Source of the DNA: Sipunculus nudus
Lineage: Eukaryota > Annelida > Sipuncula > Golfingiida > Sipunculidae
Direction of reading: 5' to 3'
DNA length: 64,000 nucleotides
Assembly (NCBI GenBank): GCA_026874595.1
Contig: CM049318.1
Location: 14,491,241-14,555,240 of the forward strand
The first letter of the stretch is position 1. Each line of letters opens with the position of its first letter. Positions 11,255 to 61,458 of this stretch are shown here, piece by piece. The notes below the pieces were generated by a model. That model made no database searches and had not been told where the DNA came from. It was given only the letters and a program-made list of their open reading frames with translations. A program made the translations under genes and the position numbers.

Positions 11255-12532
11255 AACAAGTGACCCGTGTGTCATGACGCTCAGCCGACTGACATGTTGA
11301 CAGTATGTCCTTGCACAGACAACTGATTAAGATAATGTACAGGTGGCATCATTGTTTCATGCATATTAGCTTCAGTTCATCAAGACCCATAAGCACAACA
11401 AATCTGATGACAAACCAACCGGCCTTTCATGAGGAATCTGGCAATTTGTGTGTATATATTTTTGCATAATTTCTAGGGTGCTCAAACATACCCCAAAACT
11501 CTGAGAATATAGTTCACTGTGACCCAATTTCAGGTTTCTGGGGAGAACTTTTGAGGAACCCTCAGGATGTCAAGGTAGAAGATTTTTGTATCAAATTTTT
11601 CATTATTCTGGGGGGGGGGGGGGGTACTTCGGAGCGTCATAGCTTGAAGAATATGGGTACCAGAGACCTAATTCTAGGTTTCCAAGGAGACTTTTCATGG
11701 ACCTCCCTGCATGTCAAGAAAGAAGATTCTAAGTTCAGTCATTACGATTTGTGCCCTGTTAACAGATGATCGCATCTTTTAAGGTCTCTAAAATAGAGAA
11801 AAAAATCGTAAAAAATCGAAAAAAATACAGGTGGCACCACTAGTCTGTAAAATCTGATGAAACACTCGATGATCAATATCCACGCAAAGAATCATGGTGA
11901 TCAATACATAAGTTGTTCAGATACTTGAGCTTTTGTATCACATTTTTCATTATTCTGGGTGATACTTCGGAGCCCCATAGCTTAAGGAATATGGATAACA
12001 GAGACCTAATTTTAGGTTTCCAAGGAGACTTTTCATGGACCTCTCTGGATGTTAAGTGAGAAGATTGCAGGACCAGCGGTTACGATTTGTGCCCTGTTAA
12101 CAGATCACCACATCTTTTAAGGTCTCAAAATAGAGAAAAAAATCGTAAAAAAAATTGAAAAATTACAGTAGGCGCCACCAGTCTGCAGAAACTGATGGTA
12201 CTCTCCATGATCAATTTCCATGCAAGAAATCATGGTGATCAATGCATTAGTTGTTCAGATACTTGAGCTTTCGTATAAGAATTTTCATTGTTCTGGGGGG
12301 TACTTTGTAGCCCCATAGCTTGAAAAATATGGGTAACAGAGACCTAATTCCAGGTTTCCAAGGAGATTTTTCAGGGACCTCTTTGGATGTAAAGTAAGAA
12401 GATTCCAGGTCTCGCAGCGCGGTTACGATTTGTGCCTTGTTAACGGACAGACAGCCGGATGGCCGGGCGGCTGACAGACAAAGAGTGATCGCTATATAGC
12501 TCAGATGACTTACAGTCAGCTTAGCTAAAAAA
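11255..12532 (+). mobile_element. Pearl/Helentron-like element 1 (336-bp core repeats)
   Basis: The 5' end is AACAAGTGACCCGTGTGTCA followed by GCTCAGCCG. The 3' end is the GCTCAGATGACTTACAGTCA type followed by GCTTAGCTAAAAAA. Between them lie about three tandem core repeats of about 338 bp, marked by GTTACGATTTGTGCC near 11742, 12083 and 12421. The tract before the 3' end is a degraded ACGG-type microsatellite. GCTCAGCYG at the left and CAGCTKAGC at the right form the subterminal inverted repeat seen in all copies. No ORF for a replicase, so non-autonomous. Confidence 0.7.
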
Positions 12533-13333
12533 TGAAACTTACAAACCGTACATTTATATTCGTCGTCACTTAAACATTTTGTTTTACATTTGAACACATG
12601 GTTGATGACCACCACTTGAGATCTGTCATGGTCACGTGACATTTGGTGTTATGTGGGCTTCTTATATACATGACAAAACATTAAACATATTAAACTGGAA
12701 ATATTCTTTGGCCGTAATTTGGAATATACTTTGCAATATTTTATCTAAATAGAACAGATCTCAAGTGATTTTGCCTTTCCTTCTCTTTCCTATTTATGCC
12801 AAATTTCGTTATTTGCAACGGTGAGCCACGGCCAAATAGTGGGTACTTCAGGTGGGCACTCCTTCTTAAATCAACCGTCCGGATGTACTCTATCCACATA
12901 TCAAGTTTGATGGTTTTATCAGATCTGTACCGATATGGCTCAATCTGACGCTTAGCCACCAGACTATATAGATGTGCGTATATGCGTGATAAAAAGATGT
13001 GTTTCAAATGTTTCCATAAACTAGTTATATGTAAATGAATGCAATATGTCACATGCACTAAATCTAGAGAACTAGTTTAAATAAAATGGATACTTTGTAA
13101 CATCGTCAAATGTTGTTCAGGTCAGTTTAAGCCAGCCGATATTGTGCAAGTCAAGTCGAGCCACGAAACTCGGCTTACTACTTAAGTGAACCGTCTTTTT
13201 GTCCGAGCCAGCGTGGCTAACATGGCCTCGGGCTCTAGACCTGTATATACGATGCTAACACCCATGACAAGCAAGGAGCCAGATCCGTGAATTTCACGAG
13301 AATCGTCGAAATATATCTTCGAAATTATTTTTT

Positions 13334-14839
13334 ATCAAAGGACCCAAGGGCCACTGTGCTCAGCTGAAGTAGACCTTTAAGGTAAAATCTATAATAATAT
13401 CAAATGGAGATAAAGTCCGAGAGGAAGAGGAAATATTGGCCATGGTCGGTTGTTATGATTGGTTTGTATTGATGAGAAAGAAAAAGTTGCAAATTATATG
13501 TTGTGATCTGACCACGTGTTTCCTAATGTTGAAACTGAAGCATATGAGCAGTTTGTGAACATAAGATCTATATACTATTATCATGATCAATGTTTGGCTG
13601 TTTGAAAAGCTGTTGACAGTTTAGCTGTCTCCACATCTGTTCAGTTAAATCCTATTTGTTTATTATACCATTTTGTCTTGAATATTATCAAAGGTATACA
13701 ATTAAAATATAACTAACGTCCCCAGTGAACAGGCGCAAGGACTTGATGGGAAGGGGGGGGGGGGGGGGGGTTTCAACAGCTCTCTTTATATAAATACATA
13801 CAGAATATGAAACATAATTCAGCAGTGTATACAGTAAAAGTTGATTCAGTTGCTGAATATGATCGGTATTTTAAAATGGACAGACAGACTGGCAGACACA
13901 CAAAGCTTATCACTTCATCTCCCATTCTGTTGAGACAGGAAAATAATATATGATGTTTCAATTATTCTGTTGAAACAGGAAAATAATATGTTTCTAATTA
14001 ATATATATTTAATGTTATCGGAGAGATGCTGGACAGACAGAGCTAGTCACTTTTTGTTTCATTCACCTGAATATGTTTCAATAAGATCTTAATTTATTCT
14101 ATTTTTTTTAATTAAATTTTTTTTACACATTTGCAATAAAAACTAATGTCCCAGTGCCCAGGCGTAAAGGAATTACTGGGGGGGGGGGGGGGGGGATGAT
14201 AGGATTAACAACTTCTGCATATGAAATACAAGTGTTTGTATTGGATCCTCATTTTTTTTATTACATCAGTTTTTTTTAAGTTTATATTTCTATACATTAT
14301 ACTAATTTTCAAGCTTTTATTTTCAAATTTCAGATTTAATTTTGGGTATACATTTGAAAATCTTAATTCAACAAAGTTATATACTTGGGGGAAAAAAGTC
14401 TCTAGCTTCAGAAATCTTCATGTTAAGTGAGTAAATATTTTTCCTGATTTTTTACGTCCATTTTTTTCGGGCCCATAATTTAAAGAAATTACACTTAACG
14501 AAATTAATTTCTGACATGTTTATAGAAATACATAGGAGAATACTTCTGGTAAATATTAAGAAAAACAGTTTTCGGTTAGTGGTTTGATATTAGGTAGTCC
14601 CGAAGTGTGAAAATAGGTTTTTTATGGAAATTCCCGAGGTTTTTTTCTTGCAGATACAGATTTCGGTTTGGAAGGAGTTTGTGTGGACATCTAACAGTAT
14701 GCCGAATTCTGAATTCGAAGGTCTAACCGTTTCAAAACGTGCCAGTTTAACGGACGGACGGACGGACGGACGGCACGACTGAAGGACCATGGGACCACGA
14801 CTATAGCACAGATGACATATAGTCAGCTGAGCTAAAAAT
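13334..14839 (+). mobile_element. Pearl/Helentron-like element 2 with (ACGG)6
   Basis: Starts with the diverged 5' end AAAGGACCCAAGGGCCACTG followed by TGCTCAGCTG. Ends with ATAGTCAGCTGAGCTAAAAA. A perfect ACGG microsatellite (six units) lies at 14750-14773, a hallmark of bivalve pearl elements. The left third is the same subfamily as the copies at 38092 and 55383. Contains poly-G runs near 13747 and 14179. Confidence 0.65.
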
Positions 14840-15516
14840 TACAAGATTCTGATCTGATTTCAGATACGCAATTTTATTTGATTAAATAAAGTTATATCCT
14901 CGGAAAAGTCTCAAGCTTTAACATTTATCCTGTTGAGTGAGTAAATATCTTTCCCGATTTTTTTCAAAGGGGGGGGGGGGGGGGGTTGTCATACACGAGA
15001 AGACTCTTGACTATACCATGAACAGCCGGTAATCAGATGTTTAACACACACACACCCTCACACGCACAGTCTATATAATCATTACAGTGGACAAAAAAAT
15101 AAAGCAATTAAATGTGATCTGTCGCCAAGATACTCCAAGCAGACTGCATTCACGTCCTTGACCTCCACAAGAAGATTCACCCGAGCGTGTTTCCGCGTGC
15201 ATGGAAAGCATGATTTACACGGGTGCTATTTTTCAGCGTGCCGAAACACGGGCTGAAAAATCGCACAAATGTACATTTCATAAGCGCGACCGTGATGCGA
15301 TTGGCTGGTGCCAAGTCACAGGCAAAGATTAGAATTGACTTAAATCTAGCAATACATGTTGTCTTTATTATTCTCTGAAAATTTGGGACTGACAGTGTCA
15401 TAAATACGAAGCTTTTGATAAGATCTAGAATTTTTAGTCAAAGAGGATTTCCCTGTGTGTGACGTCACTGCCGAGTTGACAGTGCTAATGATATGCCAAT
15501 ATCTGGAAAAACAGAA

Positions 15517-17257
15517 AACAAGGGACCTATAGGTCACGGCGCTCAGCTGTTATATATGATATAAAAATATGATTTAGAAATCAGGCACATGCTGGTTTTG
15601 TGTGGTAATAAATATAAGCTGTATTATGAGTTGTTGTTATTTAGCTTATGTATGATTTTGATAGTATACCTTTGGATACAGGGAAGAGGATTGATTTCAT
15701 TTATTTTATTAACAAATGGAGTACTATTGTCACACAGATTTTGACTTGGCCATATAACCTATAAGCAAAACATATGAGTTTAATTATTTATTTTAAAAAA
15801 TTACAAATATTGTCCCAAATATATATTTTTTTTAAATAATAAGAGAATCGTATGATTTTTTAAAATGAAATATAACTGAAATGATTTTCAAAATAATATT
15901 AAAGAATATATTCATGAATGCATTCATGAATACATTTTGAAAGTGTTTGCACTGGTATTCATATACTTTCATTTTTACCTGAATTCCCATTCTTTATGCA
16001 AGAAATTTTATAATGGAGTACATAATCATATTTGTATTTAAATACAATTGCAAAGTATTCCCACCATTTCTGGTATTTATTCAGTTTTCACCAAACAATG
16101 ATGTTGAGAATCCAGATATTACAAAATTCACACATTTAAATAATGATCATAAGTACCTGGTTTTATGGCTTTTATTTTACATTAAAAAAATAAATGTAAT
16201 ATATTCATTTTGGACTAATTTCACATCAATGTATACACTAGACACAGTAGGAATCTAGATTAATATTATCAACTGCATCTTTGTCTATCAATAATTTCCT
16301 TCCTATGATCTCTAATGATTAGTGATAAATAATATGATTTACTTTTTATCATTAAAATTGAACTGAAAAAATACCATAGGTGACTGCATGGTGTTATTTG
16401 GAATACGTGACATTCTATCCATCGATACAAGATTCTTATATCATCAGTAACTGCAAGTTAATTTCCTGTTATTATAAACTGACAAATTTCTTTTCTATTT
16501 TTCTTTAATTTGTAATTAAAAACCAATAAAAAATAATTAATTTAATGTTTATTGTTATGTTGTTGGTTAAAACTACTAGATGAGTTGATCAACTGGTCTC
16601 AAATTTTTGGTGTTAACAGACAAAATGCTAACAAAAACATGCTGTGAAAATTAAATCCAAAGTACTTACAGGAAAAAGACGTGCCATGGGCAAAATTTAA
16701 GGTACCAATTTTTTTATTTTTGTTAATATTTAAAAAATTTATAAGATTTTTATCTAATTTTGGGTATACAATTTAATTTTGATTAATTAAAGTTATATTA
16801 CTGGAAAAAAAAGTCCTTAGCTTTAACATGTTTTAAGTGATCAAATATCTTTCCTGATTTTTTACAAAATGCATTATGTTTGGGACCATAACTTATTAAA
16901 TTTACATAATACAGACATAATTTCTGGCATGTACATAGGAACTATATAGAGGAATAATTACGGTAAATATGAGGAAAAAACAGATGAAAGGTTTTGATAT
17001 TAGGCAGTCCTGAAGTGTAAAAATAGGTTTATAATAAAAAATTGAGGTTTTTCCTTAATTTCTAAAAGGAACGAAGTCACAAAGACCCAGTTTTCGGCTT
17101 GGTAGGATATTTTGGGGACATCTAACATTATGCCGAATTTCGGATTCCTAGGTCTTACGGTTTTAAAACATGCCACATCTACGGACGGACGGGCGGCACG
17201 ACGGACAATGGACCACGACTATGGCTCAGATGACTTATAGTCAGCTGAGCTAAAAAT
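15517..17257 (+). mobile_element. Pearl/Helentron-like element 3
   Basis: 5' end AACAAGGGACCTATAGGTCA followed by CGGCGCTCAGCTG. 3' end ACGGACGGACGGGCGGCACG, then GACTTATAGTCAGCTGAGC and TAAAAAT. The right third matches elements at 38092 and 55383, the middle is AT-rich and has no core-repeat array I can define. Confidence 0.65.
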
Positions 17258-17833
17258 GTTTTTCCTCCAGGTATTGGGATCATTTTATGTAAAATCTATA
17301 TTATTATTTTTTCATAGGCAATTATGTTATAAGATAATATAATGAGATTTGGAATACGTTTGCTTGACCCGATTTACATTAGCGGGAATTTTCAGCGCGT
17401 ATAGAAAAAGAGCCCTTAGTCATCTGAGCTAAACACACATTGAAACAACCTATAACACTGCAAAGTGGTGACACTGTCGTGGTATTTTTAAAAAAAAATT
17501 TCTATTCAAGCGTTCCCCGTGAGCAAAAATGCATCCTGCATGTAGGGTCAAGCAATGTAAAGATAGTGAGGCCAAGAAACGAATCATCGGAAACAGCCTT
17601 TTTTTCATATTTCAAGTGATAAAACGGCTTTACCGTTTTATTATTGGGTCGTTTGACTTTATTTCGTGGTAGTATCTCTGATAACATTGAAGATATGAGG
17701 ACTTCATTATAAATAGGGATTCAAGCGCCTGTGGAATGAGGTCCTCTCGATCCCACATGCACCCTTCCGTTTAACGTGTACTTGTACAGCACATCAAGAA
17801 TATTACTCTGGTTGATTGCCATATAACAAATAT

Positions 17834-17839
17834 TTTATT
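17834..17839 (-). terminator. Possible polyadenylation signal for the 18.2-19.8 kb gene
   Basis: AATAAA on the minus strand, about 400 bp past the TAG stop at 18239-18241. Reasonable distance, but not unique in this AT-rich DNA. Confidence 0.25.
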
Positions 17840-18238
17840 TTGCACGTAATCCCAATCAGATACATGCATGTTACAAACATTTGTAAATTGCATGTAACAA
17901 ACATTATTATTTACAAAGTACATATATTTACAAACCTCTGACACACATGCGTCGCTCACATTTCTCTTGAGATATCAATACACACTGCACATCGCATATA
18001 AACATGAATAAACCAACCATAATGCCACAATGCAAATCCTATATACTGCTCAAGTAAGTGTTACAAAAGTTACACACGCCTGTCAAAATACAATAAATAT
18101 TTATATGGATATCATAAGAAAACAAGACAACGAATTTTTAATTCATGATGCATTGCTCATAATTCCAGCAGTAGAGGCACTTTATGTTAAAGGCATCATC
18201 GAACAAAAATAGCTGCAAAGTATAGTCACATCCTTATA

Positions 18239-19785
18239 CTAGCTGTTGTTCATATACTTATCAGAGGTGGCCAACCAGAATGCTACTTTGCTGTTTACCG
18301 AGGTTTCTTTTAAATCAGAGGGTTGACCTTTCACCCCTGAACCACACTCAGCTGCAGAAGACTGCTTTTTTGAACTGATGGTGCCTACTGCCGGCGTTGG
18401 ACGCTGCTTCGTCCGGCTGATACTGCTAGCTGTCTGCGCTGGACGTTGCTTTGTTGGGCTGATGCTGCTGGCGGCCGGCGTTGGATGCTGCTTTGTTTGG
18501 CTGATGCCGCTGGCTGCCGGCGTTGGACGTTGCTTTGTTTGGCTGATGCTGCTGGCTGCCTGCGCTGGACGATGCATTGCTGCTGCCCTCACTGCTACAG
18601 TATCAGAGGCTCGCTGCTGTTGCAGAAGTTGTGGACTTCTTTCGGTTCTTCTTGGCATCTGACTTGAGCATTTATCAACATCTCTTGAGGGACTTGCGCT
18701 CCTCTTCTCCACACTAGCATTGTACCCTACTGAGGACTTTGGTCGGCCGCTGACCATTTTACCTGCGTGACCGCCCGTGTAGGAAGCTGCAAGAATTACT
18801 TGTGAACCCCGACTGGGTCCACCGGCACCTAAACTATGATCCTCCGCCAGTAAATTTTTGTCAAAACTATCTGGAGGAGTTGCTAGATGGCTTATCCTCC
18901 TCTTTCCTGTGATAACGTCTCTGTGACCGGACGGTCGTTTTATCCCATGGCTACGGTTACTAGAGTTCTTTTGCATGGCAGTAATAGATTTCGTCCTATC
19001 ACCTAGTTTGACCACATATCCTGTACAATCCATATTTGAAAGTTTATTTGAATGAGTGACCTGGCAAGTAGGGGCAGATCCATCTTCATTAGTGTATTTG
19101 TGTGCGTTCCCCATTTTGCTGTTATCTGAAGAGCTGACATAATCTGTGACTGAATGACTTCTGTATCTTTGCTTGGTTTCACCTGCCGCACTGGCTCCCT
19201 TATTGCTCTCCTGGTGTTGTACTGACCTGTCTGCAGACTGTCCTTTAAGAGGAGCCTGCGTGTTCTTGTCCTGTACACTCTCATGGTATGCTACATGTGG
19301 TCGAGTTGGAAGGAATCCGCGGTTTCTGGCAACTTGTTTATTATCCCCACTCGCACTTGACCCTTTCTTTAGAGCCGCATGAAGTTTGATCTGTTCATTT
19401 AACACTTTCCTCCGCTTGACCAATGCATCAAGCAGGCTCTCAGTCTCCTGAACATGTGCATTATCAGCACACCATTTTCTACTTTGTTCAACATTTGGCT
19501 CTGCGCATTTTCCAGCAGGAATCTTGTAAGCTAAATAAGCATTGTCAACTGAACCTCTAGAACTGGTGGATGATCTAATATGCTTGTTTTTGGAGTACGG
19601 ATTTTCGACTACTTTGTAGCCTGAATCACACTCTGGAATGGCGCTAGTTTTATAATCTGCAGTACCTCGCCTATATCTGGATGGCCCTTTTTTGGAGTAT
19701 CTGTATCCACCGCGAGTTGGAGCCCGGCCTCGTCTACCAAAACTGTCGGTCCTAGAAACCGTCCCTTCTGAAGGCTTCTTTTTTG
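18239..19785 (-). CDS. Unrecognised basic, Ser/Arg/Lys-rich protein; long (probably last) exon with 14-residue repeats
   Basis: An open frame of about 515 codons runs from a pyrimidine-rich acceptor (CTGCCTTGTCACAG|C, first base 19785) to TAG at 18239-18241. No in-frame start is needed at the left, so earlier exons are expected above 19785, but I could not place them. Visible: an Arg/Gly-rich segment (SFGRRGRAPTRGGYRYSKKG), a predicted helix LLDALVKRRKVLNEQIKLHA, and about five 14-residue repeats of the type AASSISQTKQRPTP at 18366-18580 (42-bp DNA period). The Arg/Gly segment and helix are weakly reminiscent of the N-terminus of CCCH zinc-finger protein ZC3H3, but no CCCH finger was found. 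Lysine/serine richness suggests a nuclear protein. Length, codon-like sequence and the splice site make it a real exon. Function unknown. Confidence 0.6.
18366..18580 (-). repeat. In-frame 42-bp coding repeat
   Basis: About five copies of a 42-bp unit encode SISQTKQRPTPAAS-like peptides. The unit length is a multiple of three, so copy-number change keeps the frame. The complementary strand is also open here, which produces long false antisense ORFs. Confidence 0.75.
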
Positions 19786-22667
19786 CTGTGACAAGGCAGA
19801 GGAGATCACCTTAAACACTAACTTAAGCTTACACATAAGGTTAACACTTAATAATTTGTCATGTAACAGTGTAACATAATTAACATGAAAGCGAACTGTT
19901 AATGAAGTAATAATGCAAGTTAGTATGCGATGCAAGTAAGTACAATTTATTTTGTTTATAAAATATATATGTACATAAATAGATAAACTTGTCAAAAGGA
20001 AACTATATCATGTTAACTTGAAATACGATATTGAGAAATCCATATATATATATACACCAATAATAGTATTCAAATAAACATTCTTTTCCAAAGAACGACT
20101 ATAGTGTTTTACTGAAGTAAGTACAGATTTTCAGTCTTTCGCCAAAGTATCCCTCTACATGGAATTATATGAAGAAGCTCATTTGCATTTATACACATGA
20201 ATTAAAGGTAACATCATTTAATGTATAGACAAAATTTGTATCCCGTGCATCCTGCAATAGGAACTGCTTAGTAAAATTGATGATCTTTCAGGTATCAGGG
20301 AATACAACAAAAAGAGAAGCAAAGGGACAAGGAACATCAAAATTAAGGACGGCTTGAATGTAAATTAGGTGTTTTAGTACCTTATTAAAACACCTAATTA
20401 GTATCCCTAATTAGTATCACTGATTACAGATTATTAATGGTGCTGAAATATTGATACAGTTGAGCAGGTGCATCAGACGGTACCATGCAAGGAAACGACA
20501 CACGACGCGAAATTTCAACTGGCTTTTTTTCTCTCTACCTCTTGTTAACATTGCCCTTAAACTGAACTTTAACAGGGCCATTAGTGACAGTGCTTCGTTA
20601 ATACTGATCAGAGACATGTGAACCAACAGGGAAAATGTATTCATGTGAAAAATATATTTCATCTCAATGTGTTTGTTCTAGTCTTTTACATGGCGGACAT
20701 TTGTAAAAAGTACAAGTCAGCTTTATATTTTAAGTTCAATTCTTCATTATTCCGGTCCTTTCAAGTCGTTCCAAGCTACCAGGAGCAATTTTAATTCATA
20801 CTACTTTTTCAGTCCAAAGCAGAAGCAGTTTTAGCTCTTAGCAGCATGTTAGTACATGTCCTAAGAAATACCATGCATAACATCATTCAAAGAAATGTGC
20901 TATCTATGTTGATATGATTGACAAGTGCACCAGGTGAACCAAAAATCAGACCTGGGAATATTAATTCAATTCTGCACATATTTCCAATGTGTCCCATGCC
21001 ATTTTCAACAAAAACATTTAATGATGTTGAAACCAAAACCAAGCAAACACAAAACCATGAAACATGAGCACAATAAAATGATATCACAACAGCTCTCACA
21101 ATAGGGTGGTTCAAGAAAAGAAATGCCACAGCTTTACTAATCCCATTGAAGTTCACCATTGATACTGCTCTTAAACAGTCACCCCAGTTAACTCACCATA
21201 ACAAATGTAATATTCTCAAAATGATTCATTATTGAGATGAGCCCACAATCATAATGGTCAAATGTTCCTCTGTATGTAATTATTTTCTATGACCTATTTT
21301 GTTATACGTCAGTTTTGGAACTTTTTCAGCTCTTCAGTCCCTTGATGGGTGTTATCCATAAGTCTGCCTGAAAAAGTTAATACTTAAAGAACTCAATACT
21401 CAAGAACTAATGCCTCCAGGACAATGGATACAAATCTAAGTAACATTTATTTCCTAAGGAAATTTATTGTGAGTGTGAAAATATTTTCCAGATGCGTGCA
21501 AGAGGCTGCAGTTTAATACCTTGTGCCGGTATGAAAACGTAGTATAACCTGACTGTGGATACAATTAGTAAGGTTACAGAGTCACAATCAAGTCGATTTT
21601 CTCATCATATGAGGTTATTAAAACAAAATCTGATCAAATATATAAAATAAACACACAAAATGGATTACTTGTTCGTCCTGAAGTAATCACAATTTGTTAA
21701 GTACTGCAGCATGATGAAAAGCACTATATTTGAGGGGGTACTGATTACATGAAATGTTATACACCTCAGTTGTACACAGTCTGTATAAAAACCAAGCCTT
21801 GATAATCATTGAACACATACTGGTGGATTTCTATGGCAGAGATGGAACATGCATGGTCATAAAAACCAATAAATTATCAAAAACAGTATATATTAGAAAA
21901 CCTAATAAAACAAATTTTGGGCAAGTTCAACCTAAGTCAGCTGTTCTCATGCACTTGTAGTCTTGAGTTCAAATATAACTATAAAATTTTGGCACATTAT
22001 TATGCTATAATTGCATCATTTTATTTTTGCTGTATTTTTAAACAAACATGGCTTATTTCAGACCAATACATTCAGATTCTCAAATGTGTTTAAAATTAGC
22101 TTCTATCTCAAATCATTCTTGCATATTTTGGAAAGATACATTAAGGAAAATTACAAAATTTATACAGCTGTATTTAAAATAAACTTTATACACCTTGGAT
22201 CAACATATATGTTAAATGTTATTTAATGTATGGCCACAAAGATGTTCTGCATGCCAATGTCACCAAACAGAACTGTAATTTAATCATTACACTGGTCAAT
22301 CAGTGTTCATTTGAGGTCTGGTAATATTTTTCCTTTGAGATAACAACCAGACATCCATTTTATGAACAGACTGAATGATACAGAAAACATGGCAACAGTC
22401 ATATGGCTCACATATCTACCAGGACAAAGCTGGGAAACAATAAGAGATATTATTCACTTTATAAAGTGGCACAAATTAAATGCAAAACTTGGACTTCATT
22501 ATCTTAAACATGATTTCTTCAATCCCCAAACACAATGTATCATCTCCTCACAACTCTCTTAAAGAAACAGTTTAACCAAACTATCACAAGGAGGGGATGT
22601 CAAGGTATATGAAAATATACAAAACAAACAACTGAACTACATTAACTCCAAACTCCTGGCAAGTGTG
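19786..22667. other. Intergenic or intronic, 3' of the WRN gene
   Basis: No exon recognised. Likely holds the WRN 3' UTR (a minus-strand AATAAA at 22020-22025 is one candidate) and the intron or promoter of the 18.2-19.8 kb gene. A strong hairpin lies at 20363-20399. Confidence 0.35.
20363..20399. repeat. Perfect 14-bp inverted repeat (hairpin)
   Basis: Arm AATTAGGTGTTTTA (20363-20376), 9-base loop, arm TAAAACACCTAATT (20386-20399). Followed by two direct copies of CTAATTAGTATC. May be the end of a small transposon. Confidence 0.6.
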
Positions 22668-61101
<38,434 letters not shown>

Positions 61102-61458
61102 CTGTAACACACAGAGAGAAGCTGACTGTATTCTATAGTTAATTTGGTAACTAAAGCAATTAATGAGTTTTCACTTCTGTAAATGTTTGTCTTTAACTGA
61201 ATGCATCTGCAAAGGTCTGAACTCTTGGTGCATTTTTCTTTAAACCAAACATATTTAAGTGAATTGAATCAATGCATAGATATATGGAATGGAGAAAGGG
61301 AAGTGCTTTATCATTTCAGATTTAAATAAACTACAGAATGAATTTAAACATGGGCCTGTTCCTGTAATAGACACCATTGCATATTTAAAAAGTCTTTTTT
61401 TACTGTTTTTGGCACCACCTGGTGGCACAGGAAGGAACAATATCTGAACTACAGTGAG

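Noticed and set aside
18378-18667. Plus-strand ORFs rich in Leu/Ala/Cys over 18378-18667
   Set aside because: They are the complement of the 42-bp repeat in the minus-strand exon, which has a splice acceptor and a much longer frame.
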